Positions 37,318-50,810 of a stretch of DNA of 64,000 nucleotides are shown in pieces (the first letter of the stretch is position 1; the number at the start of each line of letters is the position of its first letter). The notes beneath the pieces are model-generated. The model did no database searches and was not told the origin of the DNA. It was given only the letters and a program-made list of their open reading frames with translations. A program made the translations under genes and the position numbers. This DNA comes from Terfezia claveryi (taxonomy: Eukaryota; Ascomycota; Pezizomycetes; Pezizales; Pezizaceae): contig WHUX01000011.1 in the NCBI GenBank assembly GCA_015179025.1, positions 434,001 to 498,000 on the forward strand. The letters run 5' to 3'.

Positions 37318-39378
37318 GCGTGTCGTTGATAGATGACATTCGTAGAGCCATGGTTGGTTGGCTGGCCATATTATAGGTAGGATTAAGTTGAGTGAATTCC
37401 TTTGTATGGTGTGTTGTGCCGTGGCGGGTGCTTTAGCTTCAGTAGCAACAGCGGGAGGGCATTGCATTTGAAGGGAGATTATTGGTCAATTTGTAGGATT
37501 ACAGAATCTAGAAGCAAGAAAGGGAGTAGGGGAAAATAAGGGATACCTGGTGTAGGACTTTTTTGATTGTTGGTTGGCTATCCATTGATGTGGGAGAATT
37601 GTGTTTGGGCATGGGTTTTTTCTTTTGACGTACCCCTTAGTTAAGAGACTTTTTGGTAGAATTTATTTCATTGGCTGCTTTATGTTTCGTTTTTACCTTT
37701 TCTTCTCTTCCGTGCTGAGGATACATATAGATGAGACTGTTGTGAGGTTTCCAGTGCCAGCAACTTGGATCACTTATCCTAGATATACATTAGTACATAC
37801 ATATCCCAATACTAGTACGTAATATATCAAATTCAGGGTATTGGTAGCGTTGACTCTCCCGTATTCTAATCAATAGATTTTATTTTAACTCCCAATTTGG
37901 TGTACATCCCGAGTGAAGCAGAATTAAGAATTCTGTTGTATAAATTGCAAATACTTTGGAGTTCAGGAGGAGTATGTGTGGAGGAACAGGCATACCCTTA
38001 ATGACAGGGATTTAACTAGATTAAATCTTTCGGTGTTAGTGTCAATTCTGAATGTCACTGCAATGCTTGGGACTGGTAGAATATCTTGATGAAAGCCCTA
38101 CTTTACATCTATATAGCAGCTTCCCCAAATCCCCTAGGTTCATGCCTATGCCAAGTATCCGATGGTTCTAGAATATATCGCGTCAATTATTGATGCAATT
38201 ATAAAAAAATCTCGAAGGTTGTCTTTCACACATCCAACCTTCAAATCTAAATATTTTCGTAGACACGCCTTCGGGAATATATTGCCCAAGAAGATAAATA
38301 GTTCAGGGTAACCTATAACACAGCTAACGCAGGCGTACCTTCAAGCTGCTAGCAAATGTTATCTTTTGATGCCATTGCGCTACCATGAATGCTGGCAGTG
38401 TGGCCATAGAATTTTATAAGGTTAACTTACTCACCCCTCCAGTGTTGGAGGAGTTTGAAATTAAATCATTCATTACGCTGTTAAAAAGTTACTTCTTATT
38501 TTAGGTTCTCCCAGCTAAGCTCTAGGCGCCCACAATAGCTAACGAACACGGCAATTATATCACAAAGACATTCTTTTTTGCTATATAATTTGCGTGGAAA
38601 CAAAACTTATACAGTGGTTTTTGGTGTGCCAGACTGCCCTCTCATGCGTAGGGAATTTAGTCCGGCCTCATGAGGTAACGGACCTCCCGAAACTTCCGCA
38701 ACGAAAAAAAAGCCCACTTGCCCAAGTTCAGGGTAAATCTGAATTACCTCCCCCTTTTTGCCAAGAAAAATCAAGGGAAGGAAAACTATATATATCTGTG
38801 CTTGAATCATCATCAACTGTTCTCTTGTTTTTAAGCTCTTTTGCCCTGCATTCTTCTTATAAAAGAAGAAAAAAAAAAAAGAAAAAAAAGAAAAAAAAGA
38901 ACATTTATCCCAACAACCCTAACCAAGGCGCACTGTTCTACCAATATAGTGGTGTGTTTCAGCCCCCACTTCAGGCCAATCCTTGATCTCGGCCTTTTCC
39001 TTGCGGCATGTAAAAAAAGCAATTCAGTGCCACCCACAAAATTCGAAAAGTCTACGACATAAGAGGTAATGTCGACTGCTGTGGTATGAGCTGAGATTGG
39101 CCCACTCCCCTAGATTGGGTACATAAAGCGGTAGCACGACAGTGTACCGTAATCGCTAGACTAGAAAGTAATACATACATCTTAAGGTTCGATATTATGG
39201 TGGGTATTACATCTCACGTAGGAATTGCATCGGCTGGTGGGAATGGGCGTACTACTCGGTGGCCTTGGTAATTGCAGCTGATCACTTATTACGAACATAC
39301 TTAAGTACCTAAATCATGGTCTTTTCTCAATATATATTCTTTAGGCTACTTAAGAAAATAGAAAAAGCAACTATTATA
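37318..39378. other. Intergenic, AT-rich, no supported gene
   Basis: About 2 kb. It contains two exact copies of TTCAGGGTAA (38302-38311 and 38727-38736), a near copy at 37834, and A-runs broken by G at 38868-38900. CpA and TpG are present at ordinary frequency here, unlike the 23.5 kb island, so there is no RIP pattern. Open frames at 38594-38986 (+) and 38831-39037 (-) are low-complexity lysine or phenylalanine runs on that A-rich tract. Confidence 0.45.
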
Positions 39379-39597
39379 TCATCTGTTCTCTGGCGCGAGA
39401 TCCTGCACCCATACACCACCATGCTCCCACGCACATCCTAGTTCTCCTCCTCCAGTTCGAGCTCCCTCTCGCTCGGCAGTAAGTTTTTTCCCCACGACAT
39501 CGATATCGATTGCCTTAAACCCACCTCTCTCATCAAAGGAAACAACTTCCCAGGCATAATATTCATCATCATCTTTGCCTGCTTTAGTTATAGGCAT
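39379..39597 (-). CDS. Small acidic ORF of unknown function
   Basis: A 72-codon uninterrupted frame starting MPITKAGKDDDEYYAWEVVS and ending WEHGGVWVQDLAPENR. An in-frame TAG two codons upstream of the ATG fixes this as the first possible Met. The mix of Asp/Glu/Gly with three Trp and two Tyr, and a higher local GC content than its surroundings, looks coding rather than random. I do not recognise a family, signal peptide or membrane segment. It could be a genuine short protein or the remains of one. Both neighbours are more than 500 bases away. Confidence 0.4.
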   Translation of the reverse strand: MPITKAGKDDDEYYAWEVVSFDERGGFKAIDIDVVGKKLTAEREGARTGGGELGCAWEHGGVWVQDLAPENR

Positions 39598-40177
39598 GGC
39601 CTACTCCGGGAGGTCTACATTTAGATTGTCGAGCGGCCCGAGGGATAATTGAGCAGAGGCAGATTACGAGCCAGCTGGATCGGGATAGCTCGCTAGGTAG
39701 CAAACCTGGATCATATTATCTATATTTATAGCCCTCGGAATATGTAGCCCCTCGAGGGGGAGGGAGCGGCAGAGGGAGTAAGTCTGATTAGCGGATGTTT
39801 TTTGAAGATTTGTCGTTATTTAATACCCTGTCGACGCACAGGAAATTATAAGCAAAAAAATAAGATATGACGTGGAAGTTCACAAAAAACGCACTGTACA
39901 CAGCCAAGTAGGAACAGTGCTCAACAGAAAAAAACCCAGAGCAAAGAAAATCGTGGGCTTAGATAAATCTCCAACGACAGAGGTAGTAAACATAGCCCCA
40001 CCCACCCAGCATCACAACCTCACGCTCCGTGCATGTATGCATGGCCATTTACTTCGTTGATTTGTTCAAGCTTGACTAGCAGATATATAACAGGAAATAT
40101 ATGGATTAGCGCATAAGTCTCGCGCTTACTGGTATCTTGGTAACCATTCACTTCTATTAAGCTCATTCTAGATTCTT
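39598..40177. other. Intergenic, nothing recognised
   Basis: 580 bases upstream of the small ORF and downstream of ERV46 on the minus strand; presumably promoter and ERV46 3' sequence. Confidence 0.35.
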
Positions 40178-41575
40178 TTAAGTGTGGTGCATTTTTTTAA
40201 TGCGAAGGACACCCTCGTAAACACCCCTGTCGACGGCTGCAGCCACCGTGAGAGTACCTCCGATGATGGCACAAATACCAGTGAGGAAACCAACGAAGGA
40301 CTTGGAGCGGGTTTCGCGGTTGATGACCTTCATTGGGGAGATGTCCTGTAGAGTGGAGGATTAGTAACCTATGTAATATCAACAGAAGAACCAAACTTAC
40401 ATATGAGAAAAAAATGCCTGGGATACCACCCCTTGCGTTAATAGCATGTTCATGATCGGGGTCGGCACCACCCATCAAACTCCTAGAATGTGATGTGACA
40501 CTGTACTGGTGAGTCTCCACGGCACCCTTTGCAATCCCGTCATGGTCGTTGTCCGAGACACCAAGCGGGAGGTACGAGGTGGAGACAACCTTGATAAAGT
40601 ACATGTAGTTGTAGTTCTTCTGGTCAGTGAAATGAGATGTATCATCGAGCGGGTTCTTGCTCTGGTAGTATGGAGTACCAGCCAAAGCAGGGATCGCCGG
40701 CTGTGGAACATGGTCAGGCAATTGAGGACCGAACGACAATCGATGTATGTGATGGCTGAAGGTGTGCTTTGCATTCGTGTTAAGGTATTGATTCAGGTCG
40801 TGGACATGCATCTGCGCAGAGCTGAAAGACTTCCCAGGAGCAAAATGGAAGTTACCAACGACCTTGTTGACCTTCAAGTCCCCGGCAATGTTGCATCCTT
40901 CATTCCGCATGGAGTCGAGATGCTCAGCATAATGCTCTCGCTCACATTGTTCCACTCCCTCACCACGCTCAAATGCCCATCCTATGGCTGCGTAGGAATC
41001 CCTAACATCTTCGCAAGTCTGACAACATCCCTTCTTCTTCGAGCTTGGGGGGGCAGGTGCGCCGTAACAATTTCCACAATAATTCGGGGCAAGGTGTTCA
41101 GCCACATCCGCATGAAGGTCGACCGCTTCAAGAGAGATTGGCTGGCCCTGTGGAGAGAGCCGAGTTTTGATGATACCATGGTGTACTCCAACTTGGAGCT
41201 CACCGGAGACGTCCATAACATCAAGGGTCAAAAGCTCACACGGGATCTGATTGAAGGTAATGTTGAGATGGATATCCATCCTCTGGCCTGCGAATCCGTC
41301 ATTATTAGTTCCACCAGCAGTTGAGATGCGTAGAATCTTGTAGAGCTTCGAGGGAAGGCCACAAAGCAGGAGGTCAAAGTACCTCGAGTTTTATCCACCA
41401 CCAACTCCGGCCTTATAATGATTCTCGAATAGTCCCGCCATTCACTTATTATCAAAAACAAAATAAGCAATATACTGGAAATGGTAACCACTCCCCCGGT
41501 AGTGGTCCGAACCCGGGCATCTTCAACGGTTTTTGTAAATGCATCTAACCGGGTCAAACGGTTGCCTCGTCCCAT
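40178..41575 (-). CDS. erv46: COPII cargo receptor Erv46 (ERGIC-3 family)
   Basis: Three exons, complement(41383-41575, 40401-41287, 40178-40345), total 1248 nt and 415 residues, the normal size. Residues 1-25 are cytosolic (RLDAFTKTVEDARVRTTTGG), followed by membrane segment 1 (VVTISSILLILFLIISEW). The large luminal domain has the family signatures MDIHLNITFNQIPCELLTLD, VMDVSGELQ, NYCGNCYGA, GCCQTCEDVRDSY and EGCNIAGDLKVNKVVGNFHF, then GIPGIFFSYDISPMKV and membrane segment 2 (FVGFLTGICAIIGGTLTVAA). The short tail ends RIKKMHHT with a Lys pair that could serve in coat binding. Erv46 with Erv41 cycles between ER and Golgi and retrieves leaked ER proteins. The long plus-strand frame at 40509-41324 is only its antisense shadow. 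Confidence 0.96.
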
Positions 41576-43205
41576 TGTGTAAGCCTCCCACTGTGGCCTT
41601 GGATAATTTATTTTTCGTCGCTTTGATCGCAGTGGTGTTTCAAAGCTAAGCTGGGCTTGTGGTGGAAGACGCTTGGTTCCTGAGATGCGGAAGGCAGGGC
41701 GGGCAACTAGATATCAAAGGACAGATGGTATATGGGAATATGGAATAATGGACGAACGCCTGAATGGGTAAAACAAGGAGATGAGATTCGCACAGCTCCA
41801 AATCCCTTGCAACCTGTCGCCAGATGGACTGCGTATGCCTGCCAGGAGTGACTTAGAACGAAGGTTGGCGGTTGAATCTTTGATTTCCTACTCCGTACTT
41901 GGCAAAAGGACACATTTTCCAATTCGACGATCCGAATATGCATTTTGATTTATCAGCCACACTGGGGCCTTGCATAAGCGCATGGGTTGCATACCGGGAA
42001 GAAGACTTGTTGAAGGGCTCTTTGTCCAAGAGTGAACCGTAGAAACAATTCAAGATCAGAGCCAAGGCCCCACAAGCAGTAACGCGTAGTCTGGTTGGCA
42101 CAGCTCTCTGGTATTCCAAAAGGTTACCCTCAAATCATGGACAGAACCAGCCAGATGTGGCGTAACTGTGGTACCAAGAGCATGCCGATCCATCTGCGCG
42201 TCATCAACAGTTCTTAAGATCCCAGGAACCCAGGCAGGACCCAGGACCCAGGACCCGAGAACCCAGGGGTCAAAAGGCTTGAGAACTCCTGACAGTGCAG
42301 GGCCGTATGTACAGTACCTCTCTACACGCCTGTGTTCGCCAGTACTGGAAGGGCGGGCATTGACTTCGCCTCCTTGTGCTGGAGATACGTTCTAATTTTC
42401 GTGCCGACCTCCAATCGCTACAGTGCCCCTCGGTATCCAAATCTGCATAGTTTTGAGTTATTGGAAAATGTTTGTGTTATTGAATAGATAGAATAGAATG
42501 GTGGTGCACCATTGAGGTTGCTGTGCCAAGCCCCATCGGAGTTTGGTAACGCGACCAAATTAGAGTGGTCCTCCGAGTGACTGATGTGACTCTTCGAAGC
42601 GAGCAACTTTCGCCCTGCCAGTCTTCTTCATCAAACGTGCGGGCCTTCTGATTGCTCACTCCGCCTCTGCTATCTACATCGCCATCTAAGAACTTGCGTT
42701 TATCATGTATTTCCTACCCTCCGTCCGTTCCCCCCCTCTTTGGTACGCTCGCTAAACCGTTCAACGTCCCTAAACCCTACAATCATAGTGCAACAGCTTC
42801 CTACGTACCTGCCATTAACAGCATTCAAGCGCAAGAGAGTGCTGCGTACTCGGACGCTCGCTTCTTCCAGCATCTGGAGACGTCGCAAAATCTCCTTCAA
42901 CGTTAGCGACGTCGACAAAAAGTCCCCCTCCCAACAGTACGGATTGCAAGGTAAGAAAGCAATCATGCAAGAATTGGTGATGTGGTGCTCGCCTAAGTGG
43001 TGAATAACGAGCCCGCTCTCTCCTTCTCCCCCTTCTCTCCCATTCTTCCCCCTCTTTATCGAAGCAGGCTTATAATGAAGTCGTAGTCTTCCAATCGACT
43101 AAATCTGAGTAGGGATTAAACCCAAAAGTCAGCATAACGCGTTAGAGGAGAATACTATACCTGCTATTCAGCGTTACTAACAAGGAAGCTTTTTCGAAAA
43201 ACGCC
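41576..43205. other. Divergent spacer between erv46 and mex67
   Basis: 1.6 kb. It contains a solitary terminal motif TAGTCTGGTTGGCACA at 42087-42102 and an imperfect GGACCCA-type tandem repeat at about 42225-42265. Open frames here (41853-42119, 42652-43003 and others) contradict one another and have no recognisable families. A purine-poor, C/T-rich stretch at 43015-43060 precedes mex67 and may be part of its promoter or leader. Confidence 0.45.
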
Positions 43206-45345
43206 ATGCCTAACGCCGCTGCTACACTTTCAGGACCCAGGGGCCAACGTGGTGCACGAGGACCCCGTAGGGGTGGTCCTTCTCGTGGAGGCATTTCCAA
43301 ACGCTCAGGCCCCCGTGGAATCAAAACGGATAAGGATGGGGACCTTGATATGGATGCGCCAGTGAGACAAACGCCATATTCGAGGGGCGGATCAGCACCG
43401 TCATCCCGTGGCGATGCAAGAGGCGGGAGGCTCACCAGAGGTTCTGGTAGTGGTGGAATTAGAGGTGGAACAATTCGGTCACACGCACGTGGATCAGGTT
43501 TGGCGGAGATAACTGTGCTAGGATGGCAAGAAAGTCAAGGGAATAGGGACTCCGTGATCGATTTTCTTGAGAGGAAGACCAACGTTCGAATTAAAAAGGT
43601 TGGTTTTTCTTGCCTCGCTCACGGCTACTTCTTGCGGCTTGAACTATAAAACAGCGTTAATCATGTCATTGAAACAGTCTCGGACTCAAGGCGATGCACT
43701 CATTATCTCAGTCCCATTTCTGCAGGTTGCGGAAATTGTAAAATGGGATGGTTGTAGATATGCCGGCTCTACATTGTCAATCAACGCCCAAAACGTGCCC
43801 AAGATCACCTCTAAAGGGGATGAGGATGTAATCATGGCTGCAAACCCTAGGCCGTCAGAAAAGTCCGACACAATCAAAGTTCTAGAACAGGTTTTAGCCC
43901 AACGATACAATTCAGCTACAAAGATGTTGGATTTGTCGAGGCTTGGAGAGGATGCTACCTTGCGCCAAAATGGTTTCTTTGACTTCGCTAGCACTACAAG
44001 CAAAATGTTTCCGGCACTGATGCTTGTTGCTGATCGAAAATTTGATTCAGCTGCAGCAAAGAGAGATGCTGTTGTGTCGGTCACATTGGGCTATAATAAT
44101 CTCAAAGACATCAAAGTTGTGTCGTGTTTGGCGGCCACTTTTTCTGACTTGAAAAACCTCTCTCTAGAGGGCAATATGATCCCATCGTGGGCGAGTTTGG
44201 ACAGCTGGAGACACAAATTCAGGAAGCTTGAGCAACTCGTCTTATCAGGGAATCCTATTGTTACCGAGGAAGGATATAAAGAGGAAGCAATGCGCCGCTA
44301 TCCAATGCTTCAAATGCTCGACAATGTTGTTCTGGATAGGCCAGTTATCAAAATTGGAGCTGCTCAGGCTATTCCTCCAGGGATTATGCCTACTCCAACG
44401 CACACCAGTAGTTATGGATCAACAAAGACCCAATTACCTCTGGGTGTGAAAACAGGATTTAATCTGGACGACAGTGGGGTTGGAATGCAATTTCTTTCAA
44501 GGTCAGTGCACTCCCCCATATTTGACTTTAAGCAGTACTGACCACCTCATTAGCTTTTTCACGATGTACGATAATAACCGCGATGAGCTGCTGGCGACAT
44601 TCTACGATGAGGCTTCTCGATTTTCTGTCTCCGCCAATACCATGTCTCCACGCACACATCAAGTGGGAGTCTCCATCCCCCCCAAACCATGGGAACCGTA
44701 TTACCAAACTTCGCGGAATATGATGCGGACATACGGCGCTTCCCTTATAACTAAACTGTTCATTGGGATACAAAAAATTAGGGGTGCATGGCAAAACCTT
44801 CCGAGGTCGAAACACGACGTGTCGGACAGCAAGCTCTGGGTGTTCGATATCTGGCCAGTTCAAGGCCTACCGGATGTCAACAACCCGTCGAATTTTGAGG
44901 GCGTTGGAGGCTTAATTGCAACTGTGCATGGGGAATACGAGGAAGTAGCGGATGGAGGCAAGGTTCCGTTGAAAAGAAGTTTCGACCGAACATTCACATT
45001 GGCACCTGGCAGGGGAGCAGTGAAACTGAGGGTGGTCAATGATATGATGGTGGTCAGGGCATGGGGTGGAAGTGAGGCCTGGGCCCCAGAGCCGCAGATT
45101 TCCGCTGCTCCAGTTAATGAAGAAGAAGCCATGAAAAAGGCTAAAATTGTAGAGTTGAGGAAGAGGACTGGATTAAATGCTGCGTATGCAGAGCTATGCA
45201 TGATGGAAACGGGCTGGAATTGGGATGGCGCCTATGCGGCATTTGAGAGAGCAAAGGTAGGTTTCTCCAAGCCGGTCCTCAATGTTTACCCGCTAACTGA
45301 GAGCCATAGGCTGGTAATTTGCTGCCACCTGAAGCTTTTTTTTAA
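43206..45345 (+). CDS. mex67: mRNA export receptor Mex67 (NXF1/TAP)
   Basis: Exons 43206-43598, 43726-44501, 44554-45256 and 45310-45345 join in frame to 635 residues. The N-terminal 90 residues are RGG-rich (GPRGQRGARGPRRGGPSRGG), followed by a divergent RNA-binding fold (LAEITVLGWQESQGNRDSVI), leucine-rich repeats (MLDLSRLGEDATL, NNLKDIKVVSCLAATFSDLK, NLSLEGNMI, LEQLVLSGNPIV), an NTF2-like domain (SFFTMYDNNRDELLATFYDE to VVRAWGGSEAW) and a C-terminal UBA-like TAP-C domain (LNAAYAELCMMETGWNWDGA, YAAFERAK) ending LLPPEAFF as in the family. Mex67 works with Mtr2 to carry mRNPs through nuclear pores. The last exon is 36 nt. Confidence 0.96.
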
Positions 45346-46981
45346 ATTTCCTGTCTCACTATTTTTACTCTTTTCTTCCATCTTGAGGCGTTTCGGATTA
45401 TTTTTTCATTTCCTAATTTTACCGTTTTGATCTCTATGCAGGGCGGCAAGGGCCATAGATGGTGTCATGAGAAGGCTAGCTAGTGTAGCACCGTTGAGTT
45501 ATCCAACTGGCATACTCGGTCTTGATTCCATTTCCATTTTTTCGTCTTCCGAATTTTCTAGTTTACTTTTACAGTGATTTCGTTATCTTACCACTGGTTT
45601 AATCCCTTTTATGTTCATTACTTGTTGACTTTTTTTTTTCTCTTTTTAGATGTAGGTCTTCATCTGGGAGGGGATGGGCTGTATTTGGAATTAGGTTTGG
45701 GGCTACCTGGGACACAGAAAGGATGTGCATGGAAGATATTGATGGCGAAAGAGGGTGGATAAATACCGGGGAAGATCATAGGAGTAGGGTCTGTCAAAGT
45801 CAGCAAGAGGAAGGACAGTACATGGATTATCGCAATTCGCAGCGAACCGGCAGTTATCTGAAGGGAGCCCGGAGCACAATAACTTATGAGAGACTGAAAA
45901 GCAAGAGCAGAAACTCTTGTGATACTCTTATGTTTTTTTACGCCTGGACTTTATTCATCATACCAAATCTGTTCCACCATGGAAACGTACGCAGCAATCT
46001 TCAATATATTCTCCCATAACACCACAACGATGCTACGAGCAGCCGAAGCCATACGAAACGTCATACATCAATATTCTTCCAACCACCTGAATTTTAGCGG
46101 CACATACTTCTACGGTAAAGGGCTAGTTTAGGCCATCTCCATCAAGGATTACTGCTTCAAAAACGGATTAATTATTCAGCCCTTCAGAAGACAGGGTACC
46201 CAGGATAATGACAAGAATTGGATACAGTGACTTCGATGGACTCTCCTCTCATATTTCTTACTTCCGCTTACGTCGATGATAATGACTTCTTTCCTTTGTT
46301 CTGCTCTATTTTCTAGTGGATTGGGTTGGGATGACGGCGGGTTGGAGGCACATTCATTGCTGTTTAGATAGACGTCATTATCTGATTTTCTCCTTTTCCT
46401 TGTCTCGGATTGAATTCATCTCTTCATATGTGATAGGTAGTCGCCTTTTTTTTGTGATTTACTTTGGTTTCCTCTTTTTGTTGTGATTTGGGATGGCAAA
46501 ATGCATCTTCTCTCTTTGTACACATGGTACCTGTATATCTTTCTTCCTTTTAACTGATGTTGGTTTCCTTCTCATGATCGTGACTTCGAGGGTTATGCGT
46601 CAAATACATATAGTCTCCTTCTCCTAGTTATTGAATACATCGCATCTTGACTACATCATATTTGTAATTTACGATTCTTGATTTTATTCAACTCTCACGA
46701 GTATGTTTAGCGGGATGAAACAACTGATGTGCATCACTCATTGACTCTGTAGTATTTATGGATTGCATCGGTTTGCAGAAGTATGCAATCCGTTTCTTCA
46801 GGGTAATGATATTCAGCATCCAAACATCAACTCCGTAGTTTTGTGTACAAGAGATTAATTTCACTTCACCCTTAAACACCATAACAAAGATACAAGCAGT
46901 TAATACAGCAGCCTCCTAAGCGCATCTGCATCCCAAGACTATGCATGTGCATCCCCAGAAAGTACAAATCCACCCCTACCG
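45346..46981. other. Convergent spacer, no supported gene
   Basis: About 1.6 kb between mex67 (+) and the SNX4 region (-). It is T-rich near 45340-45430 and 46440-46480. TTCAGGGTAA is at 46797-46806. Frames at 45574-46131 (+) and 46688-46882 (-) are unsupported. Confidence 0.4.
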
Positions 46982-47239
46982 TCACAGTAAGGCCCCCACG
47001 CATCTTGCCGCCACCTGCGCATCCACTTCAATAGATTTGATCCAATTAGTCACCGCCTCATCCAACCCCACCGGCCTCGGTATCTCTAGTGCTTCCTCTA
47101 TGGCCTCACCTAGCTGTTCTACAACCCCCCTCTCAATCCCACTTAAAGTTCCCACATCCTCCCGCATATCCCTTCCCACAACAACACTCCACCAATCACC
47201 CTCTTCATCCGTCTGCACAATCCTCGCCCCATTATCCTC
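46982..47239 (-). other. Open frame in phase immediately after the SNX4 stop
   Basis: Directly after the SNX4 TAG (47240-47242) the same frame stays open for 85 more codons to a stop at 46982. It begins EDNGARIVQTDEEGDWW and continues with amphipathic, coding-looking sequence (GVVEQLGEAIEEALEIPRPV, EAVTNWIKSIEVDAQVAARC). An intron removing the stop is hard to place: the only donor-like GT that would fit (GTATTC, after EERY region) gives 37 nt, below the usual fungal minimum. Readthrough, a recent stop mutation, a sequence error or chance all remain possible. Confidence 0.35.
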
Positions 47240-48795
47240 CTAAGTCGGCGATCGATTCATCGGCTGATCCGAATACCTCTCCTCCACATGCTTCAGCATG
47301 CCCTCCCAAGTCTTGACCATGCTCCTATAAAACTCCACATTTGCCTTCGCCAGATCCCCCAACGTATCTCTAAACTCAATCGTCTTGATTCTCTCAAAAT
47401 CCGCAACTTCCCTAACAACCTGCCCATCAAATGCCTCTGTTTCCTTCTGTGCTTCATCCGCACCAGCAATCAACGCTTCTATGCGGAGTTCCAGTTTTCT
47501 TTGTTTATCCCTTCGAGCCTGCTCATGGTCTACGCCCCTAACATCCTCGATTTTCCGTTGCAAAAACGCACTAGCTCCGCCTCCAGAAAAGGTGGTTGAG
47601 TGTGGGTTTGCGAGTTGATCTCTCTCATATTCTGCCTTACCCAAGTAATCTTTGAGCCCTTCAAAATCCAACTGCTTCTGTTCCCGCGCCTTCAGTAGTT
47701 GTTTCAAGGCTATTATATAAGCCTCCATATCCCGCAATGACCCAAGGTAATCCTGATCAGTGTGTTCTTTCAACTTCTTTAACCCAGCACTTGTATCCTC
47801 CACGCCAACAGCGAACGCATGTATCGCATCGGCTACATGTGGCTCAATGACCTCCAACTTCTTGAACTGTGCCGCTAAGTCCGCATAGTCAACCTCCAGA
47901 TCTGCTTCCCGCCTGACAACTCTTGCAATTATCTTCTCTATATGTCCAAGATCCTCGTCGAGTTTATCCGCCTGTTCCCTTACTTCGATGAACCTGCGAT
48001 CTGGTTTATGGATTTTAGAAAATGCATTTAGGAATGTATCTGTCAATCCGTCGAACACGCCACCGTCTACATTAGAAGCAGATTTGGCTGGCCGTAATCT
48101 CATGTAAGCGTTCCACTCCGGTGACTCAAGGAACACAGTGAGAAGAGTTGTCTTTCGGAGTTCAGGGTGGAGAGTTAGACGTTTCAGGAATCGGTGGAGA
48201 GAGCGTGCTCGACGCTGGGTAAAGTCAGGCCCAAAGCGGTCTCCGCGGACGTACTCTGCCAATACTGCTTAGCTCTTCTACCCCTCCCCAGGGATCAAAA
48301 GGCCCAGAAGTTGATTAACATACCCATCTTATGTTTGTCCGGCAGCGGTGGGACTGCGCTCGCTGGGAAGTCTTTACACAGCTCTCTCCACAGATATAAG
48401 AAGTCTGTAAATCTCCTCCGAACTCCAACACGAGGCTTCTGAAAGGTAGGAAAGTCCGTCTATAAGCCTCCCACCTACAATTTAGTTCCTGGCCCTTGTA
48501 GCCAAAACGCTGCCAGCTGCTGTCGCCATACCTCAGTAGTAACCAAATATGACACAAACGCATCCTTGGTCCCATCATTCTCCGTCATCGGGCCCGATAC
48601 CGTCGTAACCAGCCGTCCCTGGCCTACCCCAGCAAGATCAATAGCATCGGCATTAGGGCCAGCCTGCGGCTCCTCCGGATGGGCGAAAACTGGAGGTTCA
48701 CTCGATGTAAGTCCCGAGAATTCGGACCCGTCGTCATCAGTCCCATCATGTGTCATGGGTGGAGATCTCCACGATACGGCGTCGAAATCGTCCAT
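47240..48795 (-). CDS. snx4: Sorting nexin Snx4 (Atg24), PX-BAR
   Basis: Three exons, complement(48532-48795, 48324-48459, 47240-48255), total 1416 nt and 471 residues. The N-terminus (MDDFDAVSWRSPP) is acidic and disordered. The PX domain runs from about residue 58 (GQGRLVTTVSGPMTENDG in the lead-in), with the phosphoinositide-binding VGVRRRFTDFLYLWREL, FPASAVPPLPDKHKM and RRARSLHRFLKRLTLHPEL. From about 200 to the end it is a BAR coiled coil (HKPDRRFIEVREQADKLDED to YRSMVKTWEGMLKHVEERYS). It is the expected size for Snx4, which recycles endosomal cargo and takes part in selective autophagy. The stop at 47240 is followed by an unusual in-phase open frame. Confidence 0.94.
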
Positions 48796-49348
48796 CTTCT
48801 TTTGGTATCTGCAGTTGCTAATCTACAAGTTCGCTGAAGTGGAGATGGGAAGATAAAGAATGCCCAAACGGAGGGCACCTGAGCTAGGAGCACTTGAGCA
48901 GGCCCAGCCACAGCTAATTGGATATAGATGGCCTAGAGAGATGAGCTGCCAGCGATAGATACGGGAGAAAATTCAACCGAGGTATGGATTTGCGTCAGGT
49001 TGCGTTGACTTGCTATGGTGAATTTGGAGCTGCGTCGGCCACACTACGTAAACAGCCCCGGCAGACCTTTGGGTGTGTGTAGGCTTGGCACGGCACCGTG
49101 ACGAGATGTGGATAAACTCTGCAGAGCATGAACGGAATAATATTCTTCCGTTTCTGCCCGCTACGTCGACTATAAGGAATAAATACAATAGTGTACCACT
49201 GAGATCACCAACTTGGAATAACTCCATACAAACACCACAACCTACAGCAGGCGAAGCTCGAAATGGGGCCCACATCAACCGGATTGGCAAAAAAAACATG
49301 GAACACTTGCGCAAGCTATGCAAATCAGACACTGAAGTCTGTAAGCTG
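48796..49348. other. snx4 promoter and kinase 3' region
   Basis: About 550 bases between two minus-strand genes. The 49073-49531 plus-strand frame overlaps the kinase C-terminus antisense and is not credible. Nothing else recognised. Confidence 0.4.

Positions 49349-50810
<1,462 letters not shown>

Noticed and set aside
37830..38560. Second AT-rich stretch as another RIP island
   Set aside because: CpA and TpG occur at ordinary frequency, so there is no RIP pattern.
38594..39062. Lysine- and phenylalanine-rich frames
   Set aside because: Translations of A/G-rich low-complexity DNA.
40509..41324. 271-codon open frame on the plus strand
   Set aside because: Lies exactly antisense to the ERV46 luminal-domain exon, which is clearly conserved; no family similarity in this frame.
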